A stretch of DNA of 64,000 nucleotides, taken from assembly GCF_032118995.1 (NCBI RefSeq), contig NC_092665.1, positions 14,280,012-14,344,011 on the forward strand, written 5' to 3'. Shown here in pieces: positions 1-10,046 of this stretch (its first letter is position 1; every line of letters starts with the position of its first letter). A program made the position numbers and the translations under genes. The stretch comes from Asterias amurensis. Lineage: Eukaryota > Echinodermata > Asteroidea > Forcipulatida > Asteriidae. Under the pieces are notes generated by a model. It saw only the letters and a list, made by a program, of their open reading frames with translations, searched no databases and was not told the DNA's origin.

Positions 1-245
1 CTTCACAACAGGACAACATAAAATGTGACTACTACTGATGTGGATATTTTGGACATGATAAAAATAACATCAATCACTTCGGGGCAATGACAAAAAAACA
101 GATCTCAACCACCCTTCATTCACCTTCTTTTGTTTCGAACAAATTCAGACATCGATCTGAAACATAAATCAATAAATCAAGTAATAAAACCACATGGGAA
201 ACTGACTGGGTAAAGTTCAATTTGAGAACAAAGACAAATTGACAA

Positions 246-314
246 GAGCGGGATTTGAACCTGTGGGCTCCGAATTAACAGGCCAGCATTCTACCAACTG
301 AGCTATTTAGCCCT
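246..314 (-). repeat. tRNA-derived SINE head, degenerate
   Basis: On the minus strand it has a box A-like TAGCTCAGTTGGTAGA and a box B-like GGTTCAAATCC, but the anticodon stem does not pair, so it is not a working tRNA gene. Confidence 0.7.
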
Positions 315-558
315 GGGCCCAATTTCATAGAGCTGCTAAGCACAAAAATTTGCTAAGCATGAAATTTCTACCCAGATAAAAACTGGATTACCAACCAAAT
401 ATCCATTTGTTGCATAGTGCTTGTTACTGGTATTCAGCTTAATTGTTTGCTTATCCTGAAAATCACATGGAAAGTTGGTTGGTAAACTTGTTTTTATCAA
501 GGAAGAAATTTCATGCTAAGCAAACTTTTGTGCTTAGCAGCTCTATGAAATTGGGCCC
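315..558. mobile_element. Foldback MITE family A (GGGCCCAATTTCATAGAGCT ends)
   Basis: Both ends carry GGGCCCAATTTCATAGAGCT in inverted orientation and the interior is also largely self-complementary (CTAAGCA/TGCTTAG blocks). About 240 bp, with no coding capacity. Confidence 0.85.
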
Positions 559-1073
559 TGATGTTTGCAATCTCCCTATTTTGCCAATTATCATTTTTAG
601 TGCCTGTCAGAAGCCATTCAGCCAGTAACTGCGGTGTAGCCAGGGATCACAGCTAAGTTTGGAAAGCAGCAGGAGAGGGGTCACCCTAAGGGGATGCAAT
701 TATTCCCACTTTTTTCAAAGTTCAACCCGAAATTAATTATATTTTATTGTCAGTTTCCCTTCCCTGTGGTTTATTACTTCAAAATTTTGTATTTGAATTT
801 TTATTTGAAACTTTTTATTTGAAATAAAAAGTCAATCCCCTAGTAATCCCGCTCCTGTTGCAGCTCGAAGGTTCAAAACCTGCTCTACTCAATGTTTTCT
901 TTGTTCAACTCAAAAATATATTACCAAAATCAAGTCAATAATGACCTTCATTACTTTCCAGATTTCATGGTTCTACTTACTGCCGAATTCTGCGCATATA
1001 GTCAGCCTTCTCTACTTACTGTGCAAGCACTGAATTTTTGCGCTAGCTGTGTAAGCGAAGTATGCCTAGGCCA

Positions 1074-1319
1074 GGGGCCAATTCAATAGAGCTGCTTAAG
1101 CAAAAAAAATGCTTAAGCACGAAAATAGCTCGCTTATTTTACACATGTTACTGGCCAAAATTTCATGCCATATACATTGCTTATGACTAGTATTTAGCTG
1201 TTGTTTACTTAGCATTACAATTGAGTGGAGTCTTGGCCGGTAATCTGATTTTACTAAGCAATGAATTTATTGCTTAATCAAAATTTTGTGCTTAAGCAGC
1301 TCTATGAAATTTGGCCCTG
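1074..1319. mobile_element. Family A foldback MITE
   Basis: Inverted ends ggccaattcaatagagctgc and gcagctctatgaaatttggc. A degenerate partial copy continues to 1446. Confidence 0.8.
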
Positions 1320-1629
1320 TTTGCACGCTCACAAGCAAAAATTGCCTGCTAACCCAACAAATACGCATGACATACAGTAAGCAGTCTTCCCTGCTTCTGT
1401 AATAGCAATTCTTTGCTTATGGTAAGCAGAGCCATAAAATTGGGCCTAAATCATAGCTTGGCAAAACTAAAAAATTAATTTAATGAATTGCAAATTGATG
1501 CAGAGGTGATGGATCCAAGATGACTGGACTAATGAAAAAAAGAAAGAAATCAGCCACAAACAATGATTAATTAAAATTCCGATTCAAAAGGTCAAATTGT
1601 AAGACCCTTGTACCGCAACCAAACGGCTA

Positions 1630-1815
1630 ATCTTCAAAACTTAATCTTGAAAATCTTAATCTTAATCTTTATCTTAATCAAAATCTTACTCAAAATCTGA
1701 ATCATAATCTTAATCTTAATCTTAATCATAATCTTAATCTTAATTGTAATCAGAATCTTAATCTTAATCAAAATCCTAATCTAAATGCAAATCTTAATCT
1801 TAATCTTCAAAATCT
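1630..1815. repeat. (AATCTT)n imperfect microsatellite beside the PEX5 exon 11 donor
   Basis: Hexamers AATCTT with AATCAT, AATCAA and similar variants run for about 185 bp up to the 5' splice site. Read on the minus strand the unit is AAGATT/TAAGAT, the same letters as the donor GTAAGATT. Confidence 0.85.
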
Positions 1816-1818
1816 TAC

Positions 1819-2019
1819 CTGGATAGAAATGAAGAAGTCCTAGAGTCGATCCGACTCTCAGCTCCTTGAGCGTCGTCCTTGACGAGATGTTTGTACTTTG
1901 GGTTTGCCGCTAGCCAATCCAGCAACGTCTCAAGCGCTTGGTTCTGAAGCGACTCGTTTGTGTAACTCACAGCGAGACTCATAAGCGCCGTCAGGTTATC
2001 CGACTTTAATTCAAGACAC
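1819..2019 (-). CDS. PEX5: PEX5 coding exon 11 (TPR; last exon in window)
   Basis: [20 protein letters not shown] then [16 protein letters not shown] match human TPR2-3. It ends in phase 2 at donor GTAAGA, next to an (AATCTT)n microsatellite. Confidence 0.95.
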
Positions 2020-5000
2020 CTAGAAAAAACAGAGATCATTAATAACGATCCTCTATAAGCTAAAGTAGTAGTCCAAGCCGATTTTCTACCTTCCACCCAG
2101 GTAGAAGTTAAAAAGCAGGACAGAACTGCTAGGATACAAGTGCAAAACAAGGATACAAGTGCAAAATATTTTGAAGAATTTGTTTTTATCGCAGCCAATT
2201 TTGTTTTATCTCTATGAAATTAAACTGCCCACAAATAGAACAAAGCGGGATTGAAACATCTTGCAGAATAATGGAGGGTCAATCAACAATATTTCTTACT
2301 TTCTGAGAGCTGCTATCGCTGCTTGTTCTTGTTCGTTTTCAGCTTGAGTTGTTCCGAGGTACTGCCACGCCTGCAAAAAAAAAATTATTCTGAGGAACAA
2401 CTTGTAGATGAAAGTGAAAGGAGCAGGAAGTTTGCAGTATGAAATTAAGTTCCTTTGTCAGTTTGTGTGGTTCAATTCCAATTAAATTTACTTCAATTTA
2501 ACTTAATTCAAATACACATTTATTTCCATACTTACATGAAAAGAATGGGTGGTTTATTCACTGGAGTAAACTATTAGTTAAACTAGTTGAACTTAATCTA
2601 GCGCACATTCAGTATTTTCCTGCAAGGTATGTGGGACTACGTTTGAATTATGAGACCTATATGCTGCCAATCAAACCAAGAACACCAGGGCGAACCCCTT
2701 ATCTTTTCAATAAGTGCACACAACACATGTGACCAACAACTTTATGTCCCATCCGAAGGACTAAGCACCATGGTGCCTTGCTTAAGGACACAGTAGTCAC
2801 GACTTGGATTCGAACCCCCAATCTGAAACAACAGAGCTTGAGTCCGATGCTCTTAACCGCTCGGCCAAGACACGCCAAGCATAGGATCAGTCAACTAACT
2901 ATCAAACCGTTTTAAATGTAGGGGATTCTGACATTCTCAGTCAACTAACTATCAAACCTTTTAAAATGTAGAAGATTCTGACATTCTCAGTCAACTAACT
3001 ATCAAACCGTTTAAAATGTAGAAGATTCTGACATTCTCAGTCAACTATCAAACCGTTTAAAATGTAGAAGATTCTGACATTCTCAGTCAACTAACTATCG
3101 AACCGTTTAAAATGTAGAAGATTTTGACATTCTCAGTCAACTAACTATCAAACCGTTTAAAATGTAGGAGATTCTGACATTCTCAGTCAACTAACTATCA
3201 AACCGTTTAAAATGTAGAAGATTCTGACTTTCTCTCACCTCCATATGTTCTGGGTTCTTCTTCACCTCTGCTTCAAACAGCAATATTGCATTTGCTAAAT
3301 CACCATCCTTAAGCCGATTAAGGCCTTCCTCAAATGGATTAGGATGATCTGCAAGAGGATTCTCATCTTCAAACTCATAAACCTGCCAATGAAGGAAAAG
3401 ACATCAGAATAATTAAATTCATCGCCTGTTTAATAATTATCAAAAGGGTATACTATTTTGGATTTTTGTTCACACTACATTGATTTTTCTCTTCTTTGAT
3501 GTGAAATTTGCATCTGGGCTAAAGAATATTATTTGGTTTTACCAATACTTAGATGTGGGTAAAACATTGTGTACTCAATATTTCCCCTGTGAAAACATTC
3601 CCGAACAGAAAAATGCCATCCCTGAAATGAACCTCTTACCGGGTCTTTGACCTGGCCTCCGTTGAACTCCGTTAGCCAAGGGTGGTCCTCCGTTGGACCC
3701 ATGTCCTCCCACTCCTTCTGTAATTTATTCCAGAAGTCTGCATCCGACGGCATCGTGTTCTCGGACGTGAACTCTTTGGCCCAGTTATCGGTCAGAAGTT
3801 CCTGAAAGCAAAAAAAAGAGATGACGAACATCAAATGTTGGCTCGGATCACAGTTAAAAGTCTCGACGCAACCTTATTTGAAGTTTTGCAAAAACACTGA
3901 ACTAAACCCAAGTGGTTATGTGAATTAAAGTCAAATAAGACTTGAAGGTTTGCATGGTGGAAGGATAATAGACATCACCCTGTTTTAAGGTAATGGTGGT
4001 TCTGAGAACTGGAATGGCTTGACGCTTCGGACTGTATACTCCAGTAAACTCCTTGGCCAAATTTCAAAGAGCCGCTTAAGCACAAAAAGTAGCTATAAAC
4101 ATCAAAGTTATGCCTACCAGAATAAGGTTACCAGCCAAAATACCATGTCACATGAATAATTTGTGGCTGGTATCCAGCTCATTTTTGCTAAGCAGTAATA
4201 TGTTAAACAATATTTTCTACTAAAGCAGCTCTATGAAATTGGGCCCTGATGACGGACAGAGTATATAGTGACAACATTGGTGAAAAACAAGCTCCAAGGC
4301 GCTTTAAAAAAAAAAAGTTCAGGAACCAATCACAATAATTAAAGGCAGTAGACACTATTGGTAATTACTCAAAAATAATTATTATCATAAAACTTTACTT
4401 GTTGACGAGTAATGGGGAGAGGTTGATAGTATAAAACATTGTGAGAAACGGCTCCCTCTGAAGTGACGTCGTTTTCAAGAAAGAAGTAATTTTCCGCGAA
4501 TTTTGATTTCGAGACATCAGGTTTAGAATTTGAGGTCTCGAAATCAAGCATCTGAAAGCACACAACTTCGTGTGACAAGAGTGTTTTTCTTTCATTATTA
4601 TCTCGCAACTTCGACGAGCGATTGAGCTCAAACTTCCACAAATTTGTTATTTTACACACATGTTGAGATACACCAAGTGAGAAGTCTGGTCGTTGACAAT
4701 TACCAATAGTGTCCACCATCTTTAAAGTACCGTTAACAAAACTACATGTACAGGGAAAATATCAAAAATAAAACTGGAAAAGTTCTATGATAAGCATCAC
4801 ATAATAACAAGCCAGAGGGCAAGCAAGAATGAAGTCGAGAATGAGTTGAAAATTAAGAAGCAAGGACCAAGCAGATACACATAGCAACAAGACAGCACTG
4901 TATGGGTTTGCAACTACCTGCTCTTTAAGGAAATCGGACGTCCATTCTTGGGCCAGCGGGTCAAACGGAGCGCCCTCTTTTGTCTTCACCTCATTACCAT

Positions 5001-8000
5001 CAATTGTCACCTCCCCCTCCCCAAGTTTCTTCACAAATTTCACAAACTGCGGGTGAAAACAGGAGCCAAGGGTTTATGATCGTCTTCAACAGTATTGTGT
5101 TTTTTAACCAGCGCTGCATGGACTTGGACTCAAGTCCCAATATACCCCTTGCATTATGAAGTCACATGTTCCAAACAGCGCCCTCATTGATTTCAATGAA
5201 GACCTCAGGGTGTTTTCCATCGTTTGATCTTAGCGATGATAGTCAATGCAAGGGGGCTTTGAACTCGATTGTCAATCAAGTCACTTTTGTTATGTCTCGG
5301 ACTCGAGTCATGATGACTCTGACTTGGACTTGACCAAGTCAATTAATCTTCTTCACATATCCACCCAGACATATTATTGTAAAGCGTGCAATTAAAAAAG
5401 AAAAGAAAAATAGACTGAAGAAAGAACGGCGACTTCAATAGCATGAATGTTAATTGGCTGAATGGGTAGGATGGTTCGCTACGAGAAAACGCAAAGGGTC
5501 ATTTCAAAACCACTATTCCAGACCATTCATTCACAACCGTTCTACTATTTCTAACATTGCAGGCCAGGAGTTTCACAGCAGCCTTGGTGACATGGCCTCT
5601 GTTGCCCTGGTCTTGCCTTGGTGCCCTTCTAGTGTTTTCAACTCTTTTTAATGACTTTCCAAAGGAAGTGGCCTTTGCAAAATTAAAATAGCCTTGCCCT
5701 CTCTACGATGAAATTCCAGGCTTGCCTTGGAGGCGTGTTGGTTTCACTCAGATTGACCTGATTAAAAGCTTTGGTCTGCAATGACGGTACTGGTAGTGGT
5801 TTTGAAAATACCCGTCGGAAGAAGCTCTGATGAATGTAAAGAAGAGTTGACTTTTAATATCTTATCATGAACATTGCCTCACCTCTGTGTTTGCGAACTT
5901 TGGATCGTCAAAGGTACCCAAGAGTTGACTGGCTGTCTTGGCAAGATCAGAGCCAGCATCTTGCTGGAACTCAGCGGCCCTACAAAAAAATAAAAAAATA
6001 AACAATTGCTCCCAATGAAATAATAACAAGTACACATTGCTTTTTGGAACAGCGAAAAGACCCTCAAAATCTACAGGAAGCATTCCTGAAACACGTGGGT
6101 AAATAAAATCTACAGAGGACAGGGATTGGGAACATCAAATTGGCAATAATTATGCAATGCTAGATAAATGTTTTCCAAAGTTGAGCATTTCAAGTTTCTT
6201 TTTTTACAATCTTACCATTTCTCATCCTCTGGTTTTGTGAACTCTTCCGTCCTAAATAGAAAGGAAAGAAAAGAAAATATTTAAATTGGATTGTTCAATT
6301 GATACTTTTCGGGATAGACAAACAAAAATATTGCAGCTAAAAAAAAATTGCAGCCAGTCGTTTCTTTGAAATGTTGTTGTGTTCTTTCATTTTTCTACTA
6401 TTTGTCATTCATTATTCTTTCAACTTTGTTTCTTTTTTGGTCATTTTTCAAGGCACTGCACGAAGACGCTTTGTTTATTGAGATAGTGCCTCCATACCTA
6501 TAGCTTGCATTATGTAATATATAATTTTCAGATTGGAAACAAATCAATTGCTTGATTGATTTATTAATGAACTGCATCAAAACTCTGTCAAGATAACTCA
6601 TTTTGGATATCATTTACAGTTTGTAATTTTAATCAATAATCACATTTTCGTTCATCTTACCACAATTTATCTTCAGATTGCTCCAGATACTCCTCAGCCC
6701 ACTTGGCCTCAGAGGAGGATGGAATAATATCAGCACCAACTAAAAGACAACAAAATAATGTCAATCTTGCCCCAGACAATGTTACAATCTTTGTGGGTTT
6801 ATATTATTAAGATGTGTTATACAACAACATTTATTTCACACTCAGGGTAATGATACATGTCGGTGGTTACATGTAACTATTGAACAATAAATTGGAATTA
6901 TACAAAATTAGTAACAGAGCAGATGAAAATGGAGCCAGCATGGTAGGAAAAAAGTGAAGCAGATAAGAACTGTATAGGATTTGAGGCATTGCATGGTGAG
7001 GTATCAATGTATATTTGGTTTGCGGTAACACCATGTGTGTATCTACTTGCCAGGTAGAGTTGTTCTTAGGGAACTGTCTTGCTTTATTCTACTGCCGTGG
7101 AGTAGATAATCGGAGGTTCGGGAGACTTCTCAGTTCTGAAAAGAACTGTCCTGCTTTTTAACTATTACCAGGGCGGATGGTATAGAAATTAGACTGGACT
7201 ACTACTTTAGCTTATAGGATCGTAATTAACTGTACTACCGCGGAGTCAGTTCTGAAATTGGTCTCAACGTTTCGACTAGCTTGCTCTAGTCATCGTCAGG
7301 AGAACAGACAACCACGGGAAAAATAGAAATAAAAAAATACAATGAATTGGTGACATTTGCGTGTTTCTAAAGGTTACCTGTACCAGGTTGACCCCCCAGG
7401 AAGTCTCTCGTCCAATCAGCATCTCTATCATCGACGATCTCCTCTGCCCTTCGCTGCTCGGACACCAAGAATTCGTTGGCCCATTCAGCATGGGACGCTA
7501 GATCAGCAACGGCTGGAGCTGTTAGGAAAACAAGATCATTCCCTGTAACCCTTTCGTGCACCATATATTTTAGTGATAAATTGATTATATCGAGATATCA
7601 ATTGTTTATTCAGATTTGTTTTACATTTTTTTTGTAATATTTTTAGTTGATGAAGTGTATGGGCAATTCTTAAAAGTGGGGTGGTCAGTGCCAAAGAAAC
7701 AAAAACTGCTTTATAAGGAATCCTCAATTAAAAAAAAATTCTAATAATGATAAGTTAAAAACTCAATGAAATAATAGGTTGCGTAGTGGGTATCATCACT
7801 AGCCTTCCACCTCTACTTTTTGACTTTGGTTAAAATCCCACCGGGGGCACTATGTGGATTGGGTTTTCAGTCCCTACCTGATGGTATGGGTTTCACCTGG
7901 AATAATTCTTTAAGGGTTTCCCTCCAACATCTAAAACTGAAACTTTCTTCATTGTCTTCTCTCCATAAGCCTTTTTGAGGTATGGTGGACGTGATAGGCG

Positions 8001-9539
8001 CGTCACACGCAGCGACTGATGCCACGCTCACCATGTTTGTGGTCATTAGGTTTACGTGTTAACGCCGCGTCGCCTAAAATGCGCACTTCACAGAATAACA
8101 CACGTTCTATTTCTAGTGGTCAATACGCACAAATTTACCACAACTTTACAGTGTTGTAGCATTGTGTCCGCCATACCTCAAAAAGGCTTGTTGGGTTTTT
8201 AGCTAGTGCAGTGATTAAGTTTGCTTTTCTGAGAGTCCTTGACTCCACAACCAGATTTTCTTGATATTTTTACTATTTATTGCTAATTACTGATTGTAAA
8301 TCCTTGCGCGATATATCTTGTGCTATTTTGTTATCTTCCTTTTTTTTTTGGGGGGGGGGGTGTTTTTTAAAACTTGTGTAAGCAATGCAATTTTTTCTTA
8401 TGTCTTATGTCATCCAGTTTGGCCTGTGGCCCACAAAATGTAATGCTAATAATATAAAATGAAATGAAAAAAAATGAAAATAAATGAAATGAAAAAAGAA
8501 AAGCAAATCTTGAGCATCATCTTGTTCATACCAACCTTGAATCGGTGGATGTCTGAGTTTGGATTCTTCAATGGCTCTCATTTCTTGCAAGAGAGCATCC
8601 ATGTGAAACGTTTGCGGAGGTCCCACATGACGCTGTTGATCCGCAAGAAACTCATTCACGAGCTGATCAAAAGAAACAATCAATAATAATAGTAGCTGGT
8701 TTGTATACCGCGCATTTTACAATAATGGGTCATTCAGGATAAATGCGCTTTATATTAATGCCCTGGAGCCGATTTCACTAAGACCTAAGGTTGATCGTAA
8801 CTGCAAATCAACATAGTTGCTAAACTTAGCAACTATGTTGTAAAGTGTTATGTCACAACACAAATCACTATGGTAACACTGAAAATTTGTCTTGCGATGA
8901 TCCAAGGACTTGGACTTCTTTCTAGATGATTTTAGGGGGGATAAAATAAGGGGCAGTATTTCTGTAAAAGATGAAACTAGTGTGTTGAAGTATGGGAACA
9001 CTGTGCAGTAATGGTACATCAGTTCTGACCAGTGGTTAGGCCAAGGCGACTACCGAACATTACTACTCGACTATACGACACTAGTCGCTCCTAATTTTTA
9101 CTTCTCAAGATGCAATGTGGCATGTGTGGCCACAAGCGCAATATGTCTGATTGTGTTTTGTAAGTAAATTATGTTGTCATGATTAGTTTTTAAGTAGTCC
9201 CGACTATAGTCCTGGCGGCATGATTAATTGAGTAGTTAAAAAATGCTAGCCTCAACTCATTTAAGCAATCAATAGACATTAGTTGCATTAGTCGCCCAGG
9301 CCTACCAGTGGTCCCACTCTACGAGCCCCACTCCTCCTCCTTAATTTCTTTAAAATCCTTACATCAGGTTGAGGTGTTTCAAGAAAGCCTCTTGTTGCTA
9401 TGGCATGATCAAAGGGTCGACTGTCTGCCCCTCGCAGTCCCTCTTGTCTCAAGGACTTATCCTGGGCGTAATGTTGGGTCAGCCTCATCAAGGGGTTGGC
9501 TGTCCCACACTCCCCATCGACCAAATCTCGCATCGCCAT
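1819..9539 (-). CDS. PEX5: PEX5, peroxisomal PTS1 import receptor (N-terminal part; gene runs off the left edge)
   Basis: PEX5 is the cycling receptor that binds C-terminal PTS1 signals on peroxisomal enzymes in the cytosol and docks on PEX14/PEX13; its long form also carries PEX7 with PTS2 cargo. Eleven coding exons join in phase: 9539-9363, 8662-8536, 7518-7378, 6739-6661, 6251-6216, 5979-5883, 5046-4918, 3801-3640, 3382-3239, 2370-2300 and 2019-1819, giving 454 residues of a protein that is 639 long in human. Visible: the start [11 protein letters not shown] with the conserved Cys11 used for export ubiquitination; LVNEF at 60; WxxxF/Y motifs at about 114, 137, 162, 175, 187, 254, 269 and 304; a PEX7-binding-type box around 209-231 ([13 protein letters not shown]); and the first TPR repeats from about 330. 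The last visible exon ends in phase 2 at a good donor, so the remaining TPRs lie beyond base 1. All introns are GT-AG. Confidence 0.95.
2300..2370 (-). CDS. PEX5: PEX5 coding exon 10 (TPR)
   Basis: [20 protein letters not shown] is almost identical to human [20 protein letters not shown]. Acceptor T-tract then GCAG; donor GTAAGA; ends in phase 2. Confidence 0.95.
2655..2877 (-). repeat. tRNA-Leu/Ser-like SINE
   Basis: The minus-strand head has TTGGCCGAGCGGTTAAGAGC (box A) and GGGTTCGAATCC (box B), followed by the TGTCCTTAAGCAAGG-type body shared with the SINE at 36000-36343. Confidence 0.8.
2891..3233. repeat. 50-bp minisatellite, seven copies, in PEX5 intron 9
   Basis: Units start at 2891, 2941, 2991, 3041, 3087, 3137 and 3187 with tcaactaactatcaaaccg. 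The fourth is 4 bp short. The array ends 5 bp before the exon 9 donor. Confidence 0.93.
3239..3382 (-). CDS. PEX5: PEX5 coding exon 9 (first TPR)
   Basis: Reads [20 protein letters not shown] and on to PEHME, matching the human start of the TPR domain. Donor GTGAGA directly abuts a 50-bp minisatellite in the intron. Confidence 0.95.
3640..3801 (-). CDS. PEX5: PEX5 coding exon 8 (residues 263-316)
   Basis: Contains [20 protein letters not shown] (human DVDFWDKLQAELEEM) and HPWLTEF. Acceptor TTTGCTTTCAG and donor GTAAGA; phase 0 at both ends. Confidence 0.95.
4054..4248. mobile_element. Family A foldback MITE in PEX5 intron 7
   Basis: Starts ggccaaatttcaaagagccg and ends agctctatgaaattgggccc. 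Confidence 0.75.
4343..4721. mobile_element. TTAA-flanked MITE family B in PEX5 intron 7
   Basis: TTAA at 4339-4342 and 4722-4725. Ends AGGCAGTAGACACTATTGG and CCAATAGTGTCCACCATCT are inverted. 379 bp with a central hairpin; TTAA target sites suggest mobilisation by a piggyBac-type transposase. Confidence 0.85.
4918..5046 (-). CDS. PEX5: PEX5 coding exon 7 (residues 220-262)
   Basis: [17 protein letters not shown] matches the human FLKFVRQIGEGQVSLES box needed for PEX7 binding, and WTSDF follows. Acceptor CACCCGCAG and donor GTAGTT; phase 0 at both ends. Confidence 0.94.
5883..5979 (-). CDS. PEX5: PEX5 coding exon 6 (WAAEF and start of PEX7-binding box)
   Basis: The split Trp codon is completed by the first base, giving [23 protein letters not shown] corresponds to the human TASDFVAKVDDPKLANSE segment of the long isoform. 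Ends in phase 0 at GTGAGG. Confidence 0.93.
6216..6251 (-). CDS. PEX5: PEX5 36-nt mini-exon carrying one WxxxF motif
   Basis: Bounded by TTTAG|GAC and ATG|GTAAGA. It completes a split Trp codon and gives [12 protein letters not shown], then ends in another split Trp codon. Phase is 2 on both sides, so including or skipping it keeps the frame and always leaves a Trp. Confidence 0.85.
6661..6739 (-). CDS. PEX5: PEX5 coding exon 4 ([14 protein letters not shown])
   Basis: Near-identical to human [14 protein letters not shown]. The exon ends inside the final Trp codon (TG|G), donor GTAAGA. Confidence 0.94.
6970..7315. mobile_element. Penelope-like-type terminal repeat fragment with hammerhead-like core
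   Basis: tttggtttgcggtaacacca, two gttctgaaaagaac-type hairpins, and ctcaacgtttcgactagc. Related pieces lie at 25835-25920 (reverse) and 34715-34850. On the minus strand CTGACGA, a 6-bp stem and GAAA occur at 7299-7270. Class assignment is an inference. Confidence 0.4.
7378..7518 (-). CDS. PEX5: PEX5 coding exon 3 (residues 102-148, two WxxxF motifs)
   Basis: Encodes WANEF and WTRDF, the PEX14/PEX13-binding pentapeptide type. Acceptor TTTCCTAACAG and donor GTAACC; phases 1 in and 1 out. Confidence 0.93.
7783..7967 (+). repeat. tRNA-derived SINE, second family
   Basis: Shares with the 41606-41818 copy the head, the GGTTAAAATCCCACC box B region, the tttcagtccctacctg block and the cttcattgtcttctc end. 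A 221-bp TIR element is inserted directly after it. Confidence 0.7.
7968..8188. mobile_element. 221-bp TIR element (AGCCTTTTTGAGGTATGG ends)
   Basis: AGCCTTTTTGAGGTATGGTG at the left and its inverse at the right, one mismatch in 23 bp. It is inserted right behind a SINE. Related single ends occur near 33345-33370 and 58148-58175. Confidence 0.8.
8536..8662 (-). CDS. PEX5: PEX5 coding exon 2 (residues 60-101)
   Basis: Encodes [10 protein letters not shown] and [13 protein letters not shown], matching human LVAEFLQDQ and PQTFKMDDLLAEM. Of two possible donors (GTTGGT or GTATGA) only GTTGGT keeps frame with the next exon, reading I-Q-A-P-A. A SINE tail lies about 25 bp upstream of the acceptor. 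Confidence 0.92.
8685..8763 (-). repeat. SINE 3' tail fragment in PEX5 intron 1
   Basis: Carries the tail block of the 36000-36343 SINE (tgcgcggtatacaaa then ATT repeats). Its (ATT)n end lies about 25 bp from the exon 2 acceptor. Confidence 0.7.
8763..8885. repeat. Dispersed repeat family K
   Basis: gatttcactaagacctaagg, then cacaaatcactatggtaaca. A second copy is at 30597-30722 (aatttcacaaagagctaaga ... caaatcactatggtgacact ... gtgaaatccagcccag). Confidence 0.6.
9363..9539 (-). CDS. PEX5: PEX5 coding exon 1 (residues 1-59)
   Basis: The start ATG at 9539 has A at -3 and G at +4. Met-Ala-Met-Arg and Cys11 match the conserved PEX5 N-terminus. The exon ends in phase 0 at donor GTAAGG (9362-9361). 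An excellent acceptor on the minus strand, TTTTTTTTCCAG ending at 9669, suggests that the exon begins at 9668 with about 129 nt of 5' UTR. Confidence 0.92.
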
Positions 9540-9779
9540 CTTGTATCGCTGGGTCGTGGTCTCAGATTCTGTTCACTTGGAATCCTGGTCTGGAATCTGG
9601 ACTTGATTATGGTCTTGATGACTTTGAAACCATTTCTTTTGTAGTATTTGAAGATCCTGGAGAAAAATCTGGAAAAAAAACCAAGTGGAAATCTATTGAA
9701 TTTTTCTGGGTCACGAAACCTGTGAAGAGAAAGATGATAATATAAGTTTTGATTTCGTTATAAATAAGAAAACCCCAAT

Positions 9780-9935
9780 CGCAAAGTGGTATGTTGGCTA
9801 GTGGTGTGTTAAGCACTCGCCTCTCACCGCTCAGGCCCTGGTTCGATTCCAAGCTAACTGACTCTAGTGTTGTGAACAGGTGTCAAAAAGAGTTTTGCGT
9901 TGGTTCTCTCCTGCAACAAAAAGGTTTTTCTCCCT
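9780..9935 (+). repeat. tRNA-derived SINE in the PEX5 5' UTR intron
   Basis: TTGGCTAGTGGTGTGTTAAG (box A type) and GGTTCGATTCC (box B) followed by a non-tRNA body. Confidence 0.65.
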
Positions 9936-9973
9936 CTGAATAAATCAAACACCCTCTCTTGCTCTGCTCCCCA

Positions 9974-10046
9974 CTAGAACTATGACGTTCGTTCCGCTAT
10001 CGTCTCTGTTCATGGAGATGATATCGGAAGGAATGTCATAGTTCTA
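9974..10046. repeat. 73-nt hairpin in the PEX5 5' UTR intron
   Basis: ctagaactatgacgttcgtt pairs with aaggaatgtcatagttctag; stem of about 31 bp with a few mismatches or G-U pairs and a short loop. It could be a tiny foldback element or a microRNA-like precursor. Confidence 0.65.

Larger units (their letters stand above)
1..1818 (-). other. PEX5: PEX5 intron sequence filled with repeats
   Basis: No further PEX5 exon was seen left of 1819. The stretch holds a tRNA-like SINE remnant (246-314), two copies of the GGGCCCAATTTC foldback (315-558 and 1074-1319), a degenerate partial copy (1320-1446), and an (AATCTT)n microsatellite (1630-1815). Confidence 0.7.

Noticed and set aside
246-314. Apparent tRNA gene on the minus strand (also at 2800-2877, 9780, 19283, 34905, 36250 and 41740)
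   Set aside because: Box A and box B are present but cloverleaf pairing is poor and each is joined to a SINE body, so these are SINE heads, not tRNA genes.
9308-9745. 145-codon plus-strand frame over PEX5 exon 1
   Set aside because: Antisense shadow of the PEX5 first coding exon and its UTR.
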